DNA of 29,226 bases from CAZWDL01 sp964632995 (lineage in GTDB: Bacteria > Bacteroidota > Bacteroidia > Chitinophagales > Saprospiraceae): NCBI GenBank assembly GCA_964632995.1, contig CAZWDL010000097.1, positions 1-29,226 on the forward strand, read 5' to 3'. A program made the translations under genes and the position numbers. The notes beneath the pieces are model-generated. The model did not search any database. It saw nothing but the letters and a program-made list of their open reading frames with translations, and was not told the origin of the DNA. Of the stretch, positions 6,982 to 14,626 are shown one piece after another (within the stretch, counting starts at the first letter, position 1; every line of letters starts with the position of its first letter).

Positions 6982-8073
6982 CTACTTTTCCACCTGCTGC
7001 CCGCTCATCACTTTCTCCTGGTGATTGATGGACTCCTGGTGGATGGCCCGCAGGATGACCGAAATGAATTCCTCGCTCAGTCCGTGCAGCTGCCCCCTGG
7101 CAACAGCGCGGCCGAGGATCTCGTTCCAGCGGTCGGTTTGCAGGATGGCGATGTTGTTGCGCTTTTTATACTCGCCGATACCTTCGGCGATCTTCATGCG
7201 CCGACCGAGCAGGTTCAGCAACTCTTCGTCGATCTCGTCGATCTCGTGACGCAGGTGATCGATGTGCTCCTGGTACTCGGGGTCATCAGAGCTGGGCTGG
7301 CGGTAAACAAGCTGGTTGATCAGCTCTCCGAATTCTCGGGGTGTAATTTGCTGGGCAGCGTCACTCCAGGCATTATCCGGATCGGGATGCACTTCCGTCA
7401 TGACGCCGTCGTAATTCAGATCCATCGCCTTCTGAGCGATCTCACTCAACATGTGGCGGTTGCCGCAGATGTGGCTGTTGTCCACTACAATCTGAATATC
7501 CGGAAACTGCCGCTTCAGTTCAATGGGAATCTGCCAGCGCGGCACATTGCGGTATTTGGTGCCTCCGTGATAGGAAAATCCACGATGGATAACCGCGATA
7601 CGGCTGATGCCCGCTTTGTAGATGCGCTCGATGGCGCCCATCCACAACTTGAGATCCGGGTTGATGGGGTTTTTCACCATCACCGGAATATCGATGCCTT
7701 TCAGGGCATCGGCGACCTCCTGAACAGAGAAGGGATTGACGGTGGTACGGGCGCCCAGCCATACGACATCGATGCCGTACTTCAACGCTTCAAATACATG
7801 AGAAGTACTGGCCACCTCGGTCGTCACTTTCAAGCCCGTTTCTTCTTTGACCTGCTTTAACCAGCGAAGCCCTTCCGTTCCTACACCTTCAAAGGAGCCT
7901 GGCCGGGTACGCGGTTTCCAGATGCCCGCACGAAAGAGATCGATGCCGCCCTGGCCGGCGAGGGCGCGGGCGGTTTGCAATACTTGCTCTTCGGTCTCGG
8001 CGCTGCAAGGGCCGGCAATGACGAGCGGTTGCTTGGCTGGTTTGTCCAGAATTGGCTGAAACTTCATTTCCAT
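6982..8073 (-). CDS. Bifunctional DAHP synthase / chorismate mutase
   Basis: This 363-residue fusion carries out the first step of the shikimate pathway (phosphoenolpyruvate plus erythrose 4-phosphate to DAHP) and the chorismate-to-prephenate step. The N-terminal DAHP synthase (type I-beta, about residues 1-265) shows AGPCSAE (20-26), KPRTRPGSFEG, the GARTT loop, VMVKNPINPD and VDNSHICGN with metal and substrate residues. The C-terminal AroQ-type chorismate mutase (about 275-350) shows LRHEIDEIDEELLNLLGRRM and the KKRN segment. Such fusions are usual in Bacteroidota. It is the last gene of the Phe/Tyr operon, 18 bp after tyrA. Feedback control through the mutase domain is likely from family knowledge, not from this sequence. 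Confidence 0.93.
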   Translation of the reverse strand: MEMKFQPILDKPAKQPLVIAGPCSAETEEQVLQTARALAGQGGIDLFRAGIWKPRTRPGSFEGVGTEGLRWLKQVKEETGLKVTTEVASTSHVFEALKYGIDVVWLGARTTVNPFSVQEVADALKGIDIPVMVKNPINPDLKLWMGAIERIYKAGISRIAVIHRGFSYHGGTKYRNVPRWQIPIELKRQFPDIQIVVDNSHICGNRHMLSEIAQKAMDLNYDGVMTEVHPDPDNAWSDAAQQITPREFGELINQLVYRQPSSDDPEYQEHIDHLRHEIDEIDEELLNLLGRRMKIAEGIGEYKKRNNIAILQTDRWNEILGRAVARGQLHGLSEEFISVILRAIHQESINHQEKVMSGQQVEK

Positions 8074-8091
8074 GATAGATTGAGTTTTATG

Positions 8092-8946
8092 TTACAGTCC
8101 TTTTTTCTCCAGGATACCCCGGATTTTATTAGATTGCTGAATGAGTTCGTAAAATCGTTTAAAGTCGCTTTTAATCAGCAGGCTGCGAAACTGCGCCAGC
8201 TGATTGATGTGCTCGTCCAGCACATCGAGTACGTTTTCCCGGTTTTGCCGGAAAATGGGGATCCACATATCCGCTGAACTCTTGGCCAGCCGCACCGTCG
8301 AGCTGAAGCCGGAACTGGCCAGCTCAAAAATGCGGTCCTCATCCTCTTCCTTCGCCAGAACCGTCAGGGCCAGAGCAAAGGAACTGATGTGTGAAATGTG
8401 CGATACGTAAGCCGTATGTACGTCGTGCGAAGCAGCGTCGAGGTACGCGATCTTCATGGGAATTGATTCATAGAGCCGGCGCACCAGATCTACGGCCTCG
8501 GGTTTACTAGCCTCCACATCGCAGAATACCGTGTACTTGTGATCGAACAAATTAGGGATCGCCGCTTCCGGCCCGGAATACTCCGTCCCCGCCATGGGGT
8601 GCGTCGGCACGAAATGCCCGCGGCGGGGATGGTGTTTTACGCTTTCCAGCAGTCGCAGTTTGGTGGAGCCCACATCCATGACTACCTGATGATCATCGAT
8701 TTTATCCAGTACATTCGGCAGCAGCCGCAGCATGGCGTCCACCGGCGTGGCAAGTACCAGTAAATCGGTTTCCGCCAGCGCTTCATCCAGCAGCATATCT
8801 TCGTCGATCAGCCGGCGTCGCACCGCCTTATCCAAATTCTCCTGCCTGACGTCCACCCCAATGATGCGACCGGCAAAACCATTCTCCTTGAGGGTGATAG
8901 CCAGCGAGCCGCCAATAAGTCCTATGCCTACTATTGTTATCGTCAT
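8092..8946 (-). CDS. tyrA: Prephenate dehydrogenase
   Basis: The 284-residue product oxidatively decarboxylates prephenate to 4-hydroxyphenylpyruvate, committing carbon to tyrosine. The Rossmann fingerprint VGIGLIGGS (6-14) binds the nicotinamide cofactor, and IGVDVRQENLDKA supplies the acidic residue that favours NAD+. The TyrA marks MDVGSTKLRLLE, FVPTHPMAGTEYSGPEAA (catalytic His in HPMAG) and SHISHISSFALAL are all present. There is no C-terminal ACT domain, and the length fits a single-function enzyme. It lies 18 bp after the aminotransferase gene and 18 bp before aroF-CM, so it is clearly co-transcribed with them. Confidence 0.93.
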   Translation of the reverse strand: MTITIVGIGLIGGSLAITLKENGFAGRIIGVDVRQENLDKAVRRRLIDEDMLLDEALAETDLLVLATPVDAMLRLLPNVLDKIDDHQVVMDVGSTKLRLLESVKHHPRRGHFVPTHPMAGTEYSGPEAAIPNLFDHKYTVFCDVEASKPEAVDLVRRLYESIPMKIAYLDAASHDVHTAYVSHISHISSFALALTVLAKEEDEDRIFELASSGFSSTVRLAKSSADMWIPIFRQNRENVLDVLDEHINQLAQFRSLLIKSDFKRFYELIQQSNKIRGILEKKGL

Positions 8947-8964
8947 ATTAAACTTTTCAACTCA

Positions 8965-10149
8965 TCACCCAATCCCCGCCTCATTAATCCGCCGGATGCT
9001 TTCCCGGTACAGATCGCCGGGGCTGCAAAGAGAAACCCGGATGTAGCGTTTGCCCTGCGAACCAAAAATGCCGCCGGGCGTAATAAATACATGTGCCTTA
9101 TAAAGCACTTCGTCTGAAAGCTGGAAGCCGTCTTCGTACCGGTCCGGTATACGCGCCCAGACAAACATGCCCACCTGCTCGGTGTCGTAATTACATCCCA
9201 GCAGATCGAGCAGGTCGAAGACCCCCTCCCGCCGGGAGCGGTAAACCCCGTTGAGCCGCCGGTACCAGTCGGCCGGTGCGCCCAGGGCCCGCGCGGCCGC
9301 CAGCTGAACCGGTTTGAACATTCCCGAATCCATATTGCTTTTAAAGCGGAGAATATCCTGCAGGAAGCTGCTTTTACCACTGAGAACGCCAACCCGCCAG
9401 CCGGCCATGTTGTGCGCCTTGCTCAGCGAATTGAGTTCGAGGGCGACGTCCTTGGCGCCTGGTACGCTGAGGATACTCAGGGGATGATCATTTAGGATGA
9501 AGGCATAGGGATTGTCATTGACGATCAAAATCCGGTGTTTTTGCGCAAAGCGAACCAACTCCTCAAAAAAGGCCCTGGTGGCCGAAGCGCCGGTCGGCAT
9601 ATTCGGATAATTGACCCACATGATCTTGACGCGACTCAGATCCGTTTCCGCCAGGGCATCCAGATCCGGCAGCCAGTTCTGATGCTCCGCCAGCTGGTAC
9701 TCCCGGACGGTAGCTCCCGTCAGATCCGAAACCGCCCGGTAAGCCGGGTAACCGGGATTGGGCACCAGCACCTCGTCACCGGTCTCCAGGTAGGTCATCG
9801 CGATGTGCATGATCCCTTCTTTCGAACCGATTAGCGGCAGCACCTCTCCCTCCGGATCCAGTTCCACCTGGAAGTATTGCCGGTACCAGCCGGCGAAAGC
9901 GCGGCGCAATTCAGGAATACCGGAGTACGGCTGATAGGCGTGATTGTCGGGATGAATCGCCTCGCGGCTCAGCTCCTCCAGCACCCCGTCGGCCGGCGGC
10001 AGGTCCGGACTGCCGATCCCCAGGTTGAGCACTGGTTTGCCCTCCGCACGCATACGGGCAATCTCCTTGAGCTTCACCGAAAAATAGTACTCCTTTACCG
10101 CCCCCAGGCGGCCGGCGGTCTCGATGAAACGTTCCGGTTGATCAGTCAT
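8965..10149 (-). CDS. Class I/II aminotransferase, probably for aromatic amino acids
   Basis: A PLP-dependent fold type I aminotransferase with LNLGIGSPDLPP near the N terminus, PNPGYPAY, VNYPNMPTGA, NDNPYAFI and the PLP lysine in SLSKAHNMAGWRVG. The C-terminal substrate-carboxylate arginine falls in KRYIRVSL. With the start at 10149 (MTDQPERF) the protein has 394 residues. An upstream in-frame ATG at 10188 would add 13 polar residues and is less likely. Its place between pheA and tyrA suggests it converts phenylpyruvate and 4-hydroxyphenylpyruvate to Phe and Tyr, but an aspartate or LL-diaminopimelate aminotransferase role is possible from sequence alone. Confidence 0.88.
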   Translation of the reverse strand: MTDQPERFIETAGRLGAVKEYYFSVKLKEIARMRAEGKPVLNLGIGSPDLPPADGVLEELSREAIHPDNHAYQPYSGIPELRRAFAGWYRQYFQVELDPEGEVLPLIGSKEGIMHIAMTYLETGDEVLVPNPGYPAYRAVSDLTGATVREYQLAEHQNWLPDLDALAETDLSRVKIMWVNYPNMPTGASATRAFFEELVRFAQKHRILIVNDNPYAFILNDHPLSILSVPGAKDVALELNSLSKAHNMAGWRVGVLSGKSSFLQDILRFKSNMDSGMFKPVQLAAARALGAPADWYRRLNGVYRSRREGVFDLLDLLGCNYDTEQVGMFVWARIPDRYEDGFQLSDEVLYKAHVFITPGGIFGSQGKRYIRVSLCSPGDLYRESIRRINEAGIG

Positions 10150-10256
10150 ATTATTAATTATTCTCGGTTTTCGATTCTCCCTGCCCACCTTTCTGCTGCT
10201 TGGGTAATCCCTATGAAGTTCGCAAAGCGACTATTCCGCAGGATAGACAGCAAGCA

Positions 10257-11147
10257 TCACACTTCAATATGCTCTCCCTGCCGGTAAACGCCCAGCACCT
10301 GTATGTTGTACGTCAGGGGCCGGATGGCTTCAACGGCCTGTTTGTAACCGACCGTTCCTTCGGCGAGAAAGTCGACGAAGAAGAGATATTCCCAGGGACG
10401 GCCGATAATCGGGGCCGACTGAATTTTGGACAGGTTGATATTGTAAGCGGCCAATACGGCCAGCACCTTGTACAAACTCCCCACGGTGTGGTCTACCGAA
10501 AATACTAACGATACCTTTTCGGGTTCTTCTACCGGAACAGTCCGTTCACTGGGCTCCAGCACGAGGAAACGCGTATAGTTTTTCTTATTGGTTTCAATAC
10601 CGGAAGCGAGAATATTCAGATCGTAGAGGTCTGCCGCCAAACTACTGGCGATGGCGCCGGTATTGCGCAGGTCCCGCTCCTGAATATCGCGGGCGCTAAG
10701 CGCCGTATCGGCCGTCTCTACCAGACGGATGTGCGGATAGGCCCGGAAAAACTCCCGGCATTGCGCAATAGCCATCGGATGGGAATGCACCTCCACCAGG
10801 TCTTCGATACGGGTGCCGGGTGAGGCCATCAGGTTGTGCTTAATCCGCAAGTATACTTCGCCGGTAATGGTCAGATTCGAATCGTGCAGCAACTTATAGT
10901 TGTACATCAAACTACCCGCCAGCGAATTTTCTATAGCCATCAGGCCCAGATCCACTTCCTGCTGTTGCTCTATCAGCTCCACCAGATCGTCAAAAGTACG
11001 GGCGGGAACGATCTCTACTTCCCGGTCGAGAAAACAATGCCGGGCGGCAATATCGTGGAAGGCGCCGGCATAGCCCTGAATACATACCCGCAGCGGCGAC
11101 GCACCGTCACGGGTCGATGAACTGGAAGAGGTCTCTGCGTTGAGCAT
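10257..11147 (-). CDS. pheA: Prephenate dehydratase with ACT domain
   Basis: A 296-residue monofunctional enzyme that converts prephenate to phenylpyruvate. The dehydratase part shows IQGYAGAFHDIAA, AIENSLAGS, HSHPMAIAQC and NYTRFLVLEP (the TRF motif). The C-terminal ACT domain (from about residue 200) begins KVSLVFSVDHTVGSLYKVL and contains KIQSAPIIGRPWEYLFFVDF, a variant of the usual ESRP-PWEY Phe-binding site. The ATG at 11147 was chosen because the longer frame to 11321 runs backwards through a terminator and a leader peptide gene. It is the first structural gene of the aromatic operon, with two attenuators upstream, so both enzyme inhibition by Phe and transcriptional attenuation are likely. 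Confidence 0.92.
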   Translation of the reverse strand: MLNAETSSSSSTRDGASPLRVCIQGYAGAFHDIAARHCFLDREVEIVPARTFDDLVELIEQQQEVDLGLMAIENSLAGSLMYNYKLLHDSNLTITGEVYLRIKHNLMASPGTRIEDLVEVHSHPMAIAQCREFFRAYPHIRLVETADTALSARDIQERDLRNTGAIASSLAADLYDLNILASGIETNKKNYTRFLVLEPSERTVPVEEPEKVSLVFSVDHTVGSLYKVLAVLAAYNINLSKIQSAPIIGRPWEYLFFVDFLAEGTVGYKQAVEAIRPLTYNIQVLGVYRQGEHIEV

Positions 11148-11174
11148 AATTACTGCGTTATTTTTGTTGCAGAT

Positions 11175-11200
11175 AAAAAAAAGTCCCGGCTGAGCGGGAC
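11175..11200 (-). terminator. Attenuator terminator 2 (pheA-proximal)
   Basis: On the minus strand GTCCCG-CTCAGC-CGGGAC is followed by eight T. It lies 27 bp upstream of the pheA ATG and 44 bp after the stop of leader peptide 2. The GGGGCCC at 11237-11243 (minus strand), right after that stop codon, can pair with GGGTCCC (11196-11202), the 5' side of the terminator, as an anti-terminator. Confidence 0.88.
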
Positions 11201-11244
11201 CCGATGGAATATTCGTCACTGATAACCAATGCTCCAGGGCCCCT

Positions 11245-11310
11245 TTACGGTACGCCGTAAAAAAAGAAAAAGAAATAAACGTAATATTGGTTCGGTTGGT
11301 TAGGTTGCAT
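11245..11310 (-). CDS. Phe/Tyr leader peptide 2 of the pheA attenuator
   Basis: A 21-residue peptide starting MQPNQPNQ and ending QYYVYFFFFFYGVP, with five Phe in a row and four Tyr. The stop codon lies in the hairpin TTACGG-TACG-CCGTAA (plus strand 11245-11260). Immediately after it comes GGGGCCC, complementary (one G-U pair) to the start of terminator 2. This is the arrangement of classical amino acid attenuators: a ribosome waiting at the Phe/Tyr codons would leave the anti-terminator free, while one that reaches the stop would cover it. It lies in a different frame from pheA. Confidence 0.85.
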   Translation of the reverse strand: MQPNQPNQYYVYFFFFFYGVP

Positions 11311-11339
11311 CGATAAAGCATTTTGGGATACGCTTAAAA

Positions 11340-11365
11340 TAAAAATGGCCCCGCCTAACGGAGCC
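11340..11365 (-). terminator. Attenuator terminator 1 (pheA-distal)
   Basis: On the minus strand GGCTCCG-TTAGG-CGGGGCC (7-bp stem with one G-U pair) is followed by ATTTTTATTTT. It lies 47 bp after the stop of leader peptide 1. TAAGGAGC, which starts at the leader 1 stop codon, can pair with GCTCC-g-TTA in the 5' side and loop of this terminator (one bulged G). Confidence 0.85.
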
Positions 11366-11412
11366 ACTTCATTTTATCTTTACATTAGAATCAAGCAAAA
11401 TGCAGCAGCTCC

Positions 11413-11469
11413 TTACGGTTGACCGTAAAAATAAAAACTGCTAAAGTAAAAGTAACGATTGCTTGACAT
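11413..11469 (-). CDS. Phe/Tyr leader peptide 1 of the pheA attenuator
   Basis: An 18-residue peptide, MSSNRYFYFSSFYFYGQP, with four Phe and four Tyr codons. It ends YG-Q-P-stop as leader 2 ends YG-V-P-stop. The stop codon is one arm of a perfect hairpin, TTACGGT-TG-ACCGTAA (plus strand 11413-11428). GGAGC follows the stop at once and is complementary to GCTCC of terminator 1. The gene is only 19 codons long. It lies about 30 bp after the predicted promoter. Confidence 0.85.
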   Translation of the reverse strand: MSSNRYFYFSSFYFYGQP

Positions 11470-11502
11470 AATGATCTAAATCTTTTTCGTTTCGATCGTG
11501 AG

Positions 11503-11533
11503 CAAAGAAAGACATTTATTTCCTCGTGCGCAA
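11503..11533 (-). promoter_or_regulatory. Candidate promoter of the aromatic operon
   Basis: On the minus strand TTG (11531-11533), a 20-bp spacer and TTTCTTTG (11503-11510) fit the Bacteroidota pattern TTG-N17-23-TAnnTTTG except for one base (TT instead of TA). Initiation near 11496 would give a short 5' end before leader peptide 1. Confidence 0.4.
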
Positions 11534-11664
11534 GTGATGCCTTATTTTTTTTAAAATTTAACTTTGAAATAACAGAAGCGCTGCCTCGGTTTGCTTAATT
11601 TATCTCGTTACTTACCCATAAGAAATGTTTCTGATAACCCTACTCAGCCACCAAACTTTAATGT

Positions 11665-11691
11665 TTGAACGTTGTTCTATGAGTAGTTCAA
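11665..11691. promoter_or_regulatory. Candidate operator upstream of marR
   Basis: TTGAAC (11665-11670) and GTTCAA (11686-11691) form an inverted repeat, and the left half also forms GAAC-GTT-GTTC (11667-11677). It ends 10 bp before the MarR start codon, as expected for an autoregulatory site. No direct proof. Confidence 0.3.
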
Positions 11692-11701
11692 CAATAAGAC
11701 T

Positions 11702-12157
11702 ATGAAAATAGAGCAGGTAATAAAACAACGACGCCCCTTTCGCAACGCCTGGCAAAAGTCGATCATCAACCTGATTTATACGAGTAACTGGGTGACCGAT
11801 CGCATCAAACAATTGCTCAAACCTTACGGCATCACCCTTCAACAATACAATGTGCTACGTATTCTCCGAGGTGCGGGTGAACCTATTTCCACCTCGGTTA
11901 TCCGCGAACGGCTACTGGATAAAATGGCCGATACTTCGCGCATGGTCGATCGCCTCTACCAGAAAGACCTGGTCGACCGCCGCGTGTGCCCAAACGATAA
12001 GCGCCTCGTCGATATAAGCCTTTCTGACGAAGGCAGGGAACTCGTCGAAGAACTGGAACACATCAACGCAAAACTCGACAGCATCACCGGCAACTTGTCT
12101 GAGGAGGAAGCTCATCTGCTTAGTGAATTGCTGGACAAAATAAGAGAAGAGAAATAA
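11702..12157 (+). CDS. MarR-family transcriptional regulator
   Basis: A 151-residue winged-helix protein. An N-terminal helix (SIINLIYTSNWVTDRIKQLL) leads into the DNA-binding domain at about 42-105: GITLQQYNVLRILRGAG, PISTSVIRERLLDKMADTSRMVDRLYQKDLVDRRVCPNDKRLVDISLSDEGRELVEEL shows the recognition helix, the wing with the D-R-R ... D-K-R pattern and the following strand. A C-terminal helix pair should form the dimer interface. MarR proteins usually repress a neighbouring gene and respond to small molecules or oxidants. A palindrome lies before its own start and another before the next gene, a SnoaL-like protein 132 bp downstream, which is the likely target. No cysteine sensor is prominent apart from one Cys in RRVCPND. 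Confidence 0.9.
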   Translation: MKIEQVIKQRRPFRNAWQKSIINLIYTSNWVTDRIKQLLKPYGITLQQYNVLRILRGAGEPISTSVIRERLLDKMADTSRMVDRLYQKDLVDRRVCPNDKRLVDISLSDEGRELVEELEHINAKLDSITGNLSEEEAHLLSELLDKIREEK

Positions 12158-12213
12158 GCCTTAACGAAATAGACCGGAACAATCAAAGATTTTTAAATCA
12201 ACGTTTAAACAAT

Positions 12214-12227
12214 AGTGTTGTAACACT
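12214..12227. promoter_or_regulatory. Palindromic operator candidate before the SnoaL-like gene
   Basis: AGTGTT-GT-AACACT is a perfect 14-bp dyad, with further A/T symmetry outside. It lies 62 bp upstream of the ATG at 12290. Its size and form suit a MarR dimer, and a marR gene is directly upstream. Confidence 0.45.
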
Positions 12228-12289
12228 GTTTTAAGATAAGAAAAACAGAGAGTCTCACTACTCCAGTTTAAATCCAAAAATTATTAATT

Positions 12290-12646
12290 ATGGCAAACCT
12301 AAGAGAACACGTCAACAACCTGAACCAGGAAATTATGAAAGGAAATATTCTGGGCGCCTTTGAACAATACTACGCCGAAGACTGCCAAATGAAAGAGCCC
12401 GGAAAAGAGCCGCGTGTCGGTAAGGACGCCAATCGCGAATATGAGAAAGGCTTCGTCGATGCGGTCGATGAGTGGCACAACGTCCAAGTACGCAACGTAG
12501 CGGTGGATGAGAAAAACAACACGTCAGCTGTTGAGTGGTTCATGGACTTTACCATGGGGGGCAGCCGCTTACAACGCGAACAGGTCGCCGTTCAGGAGTG
12601 GAAAAACGGAAAAATCGCCAAAGAGACCTTTTACTATAACGGTTAA
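12290..12646 (+). CDS. SnoaL-like / NTF2-fold protein
   Basis: This 118-residue protein fits the SnoaL-like branch of the NTF2 cone fold: an N-terminal helix (REHVNNLNQEIMKGNILGAFEQYYAEDCQMKEPG), the typical YYAEDCQM-x-E-P segment, then four strands including AVEWFMDFTM, EQVAVQEWKNGKIAKETFYY. Relatives bind or transform small hydrophobic ligands; no dedicated catalytic pair can be assigned here. The start is preceded by an A/T-rich TTATTAATT. A strong terminator closes the unit. The adjacency to a MarR gene and the palindrome upstream suggest ligand- or stress-induced expression. Confidence 0.8.
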   Translation: MANLREHVNNLNQEIMKGNILGAFEQYYAEDCQMKEPGKEPRVGKDANREYEKGFVDAVDEWHNVQVRNVAVDEKNNTSAVEWFMDFTMGGSRLQREQVAVQEWKNGKIAKETFYYNG

Positions 12647-12687
12647 ACCCGGCAGGTAAACAGAAGACCGAACAATCAAACTCACAT

Positions 12688-12721
12688 GCGGAACCCACCG
12701 GAAGGCGGGTTCCGCTTTTTT
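12688..12721 (+). terminator. Intrinsic terminator after the SnoaL-like gene
   Basis: The stem GCGGAACCC (12688-12696) / GGGTTCCGC (12707-12715) is followed by six T. Confidence 0.88.
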
Positions 12722-12769
12722 CATTTTTCAGCCGGGACTCGCGCGGCCAGTTCCTAAAAGGTATGGCTG

Positions 12770-12797
12770 AGCCCCAGCATCAAGCATCCAGCCCCCC
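12770..12797 (-). repeat. CTGGATGC-type repeat next to a stop codon
   Basis: On the minus strand a run of G then CTGGATGCTTGATGCTGGGG follows directly after the TAG of the sugar dehydrogenase gene. It is related to the repeats at 4970-5002 and 21174-21199. Confidence 0.55.
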
Positions 12798-14420
12798 CTA
12801 CTCCGTTTTCAACAACTTTTGCACCACCTGCAACTTTCCTCTTTCGAGGCTAAAGAAGTAAAGGCCGCTTTTGAGTTCTTCCAGTTGGTAGAGTCGATTC
12901 CAGTTGCTGCCGCGTTCCAGGCGGTCTTCCATAACCAGGCGACCGCCGGCATCATATATTTTAACCTGAAAAACGGCGGGTTCGGTGACCTCTACCTCCA
13001 GTCGAATTCGATTGCTGAAGGGGTTCGGCGTCACCTGCCACCAGCGAATGCCTATGGTCTCTGCGAGGGAAGTGATGGAAAGGGGTTCGCTAAGGACAGT
13101 ACAGCCCCGTTCGTCCTCCACCTCTACAGTGTAGGGCCCTGATTCCGTCGGCGCATAAGTTGGAGCAGTCGCCCCGCTGATCGGCTCGCTGTTGAGGAAC
13201 CACTGATAGGTATCGAAGGTATCGGGGACGCTAAGCACGTCATCGCTGAAGGTGATGTCCGGCGCCTGTAGAGAAGCGCACTGATCGATGAGGCGATAAA
13301 TATTACCCGTTTGGATACCGGCGACATAGAGCTCCCCGTTTTGATCCTCCCCAAAGGAAACGATATCGTTGTTTTCAAAATTGATCAACAGCTCATTGAC
13401 ATAGCCGCCCTGAATCGCCGGGAGCAATCCCCATATCCTGCCGCTACAGAAGTCAGCGTACAAATATATCCCTTGCAGGTTTGGAAAATTACTTCCCCGG
13501 TATACGAAACCGCCGGTAACCGAACAATCGCCCTCGTCGTGCGAATAGGTATGTAGGGGAAAGGTTAGCTGATCGCTGGCCGGACAGTCGGCAGTGAGTT
13601 CAAACTGCAAGTTACCTTCGTAACAATCCCAGCCGTAATTCTGCCCCCCACCGGCGCCGGCCGGCTGCCTATTGATTTCTTCCCTTTCACTTTGACCGAC
13701 ATCGGCAATCCACAGGTCGCCGGTTTGCCGGTCAAAACTATAGCGCCAGGGATTGCGTAATCCCAGAGCCCATATTTCATCCAGGGTGCCATCGGTGAAA
13801 GCAAAAGGATTACTGTCCGGAATGGCGTAGGGATTGCCGTTATCCACATCGATGCGCAGCATTTTCCCTAAAAGGTCGAGGCGGTCCTGTGCATTCTCCT
13901 GAGGGTCGCCGCCGCTCCCCCCGTCTCCCGTACCAATGTAGAGGAAGCCCTCGGGGCCAAAAGCCAGATCACCGGCATTGTGATTCGAGAAAGGCTGATC
14001 AATTTCCAGGAGGAGCAGTTCCGTGCCGGGATCCGCCCGGTTGGGGTCATTGCCGCTTACGCTAAAACGCGCAATACGGGTGTTGCCGTTGTTGTCGGTA
14101 TAGTTGACGAAAAAAAAGCCGTTTTCCGTATAATTGGGATGAAAAGCCAGCCCGAGTAAGCCTCGCTCACTTGCCGAGGAACTCACCCGGTCACGGATAT
14201 CGAGAAATGGAGAAGGCAGCGTTTGGCCATCGGCTCCGATAATGCGGATGAGGCCGGCTTTTTCTACGATGAACAGTCGATCATCACCGGCATGAGCAAT
14301 ATCTACCGGCTGCGTGAAGCCGGAAGCGAATACCGGCAGGTCGATGACCGGCTGTGCTGTTGATTGATGTAAAAAAATGAAAAAGCTCAGCAAAGTGATG
14401 AAGGGGATCGGTGTTTTCAT
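12798..14420 (-). CDS. T9SS-sorted PQQ-dependent sugar dehydrogenase-like protein
   Basis: A 540-residue exported protein. A signal peptide (MKTPIPFITLLSFFIFLHQSTAQ) is followed by a six-bladed beta-propeller of the glucose/sorbosone dehydrogenase family (about 25-355), with FTQPVDIAHAGDDRLFIVEK, ERGLLGLAFHPNY, HNAGDLAFGPEGFLYIGTGDGG, LGLRNPWRYSFD and ADVGQ-EREEIN, all typical. An Ig-like segment (about 375-440; YQWFLNSEPISGATAPTY) and a type A sorting domain (VTPNPFSNRIRLEVEV ... GLYFFSLERGKLQVVQKLL) complete it. Relatives oxidise sugars with PQQ and Ca2+, but many Bacteroidota members have no tested substrate. The ATG at 14420 was chosen over 14498 because the signal peptide begins there. 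Confidence 0.9.
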   Translation of the reverse strand: MKTPIPFITLLSFFIFLHQSTAQPVIDLPVFASGFTQPVDIAHAGDDRLFIVEKAGLIRIIGADGQTLPSPFLDIRDRVSSSASERGLLGLAFHPNYTENGFFFVNYTDNNGNTRIARFSVSGNDPNRADPGTELLLLEIDQPFSNHNAGDLAFGPEGFLYIGTGDGGSGGDPQENAQDRLDLLGKMLRIDVDNGNPYAIPDSNPFAFTDGTLDEIWALGLRNPWRYSFDRQTGDLWIADVGQSEREEINRQPAGAGGGQNYGWDCYEGNLQFELTADCPASDQLTFPLHTYSHDEGDCSVTGGFVYRGSNFPNLQGIYLYADFCSGRIWGLLPAIQGGYVNELLINFENNDIVSFGEDQNGELYVAGIQTGNIYRLIDQCASLQAPDITFSDDVLSVPDTFDTYQWFLNSEPISGATAPTYAPTESGPYTVEVEDERGCTVLSEPLSITSLAETIGIRWWQVTPNPFSNRIRLEVEVTEPAVFQVKIYDAGGRLVMEDRLERGSNWNRLYQLEELKSGLYFFSLERGKLQVVQKLLKTE

Positions 14421-14484
14421 GTTATAATCTTTCGTTTTCTCCCGGGCAATTTGATCGTGGGCGCCTATCGAAAGTAATAACGCA

Positions 14485-14512
14485 TTGAACTGCCACAAAT
14501 ATTTTATCTTTG
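14485..14512 (+). promoter_or_regulatory. Promoter, Bacteroidota type
   Basis: TTG (14485-14487), a 17-bp spacer and TATCTTTG (14505-14512) match the TTG-N17-23-TAnnTTTG pattern exactly. It points to the plus-strand gene at 14627 and predicts a 5' untranslated region of about 110 bases. Confidence 0.45.
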
Positions 14513-14626
14513 ACAGAAAGAATCAGATAAAACGCCTTAGTCCGGAGTATCGGTAAAACAGTCTTTTAATATGTCGTACCTTTTCCGGATAACGGTTGCC
14601 TTTGCTCGACAAAAGAAACGGAAATA

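Noticed and set aside
11148..11321. N-terminal extension of pheA starting MLYRCNLTNRTN
   Set aside because: It overlaps leader peptide 2 in another frame and runs through terminator 2; the family N terminus begins at 11147.
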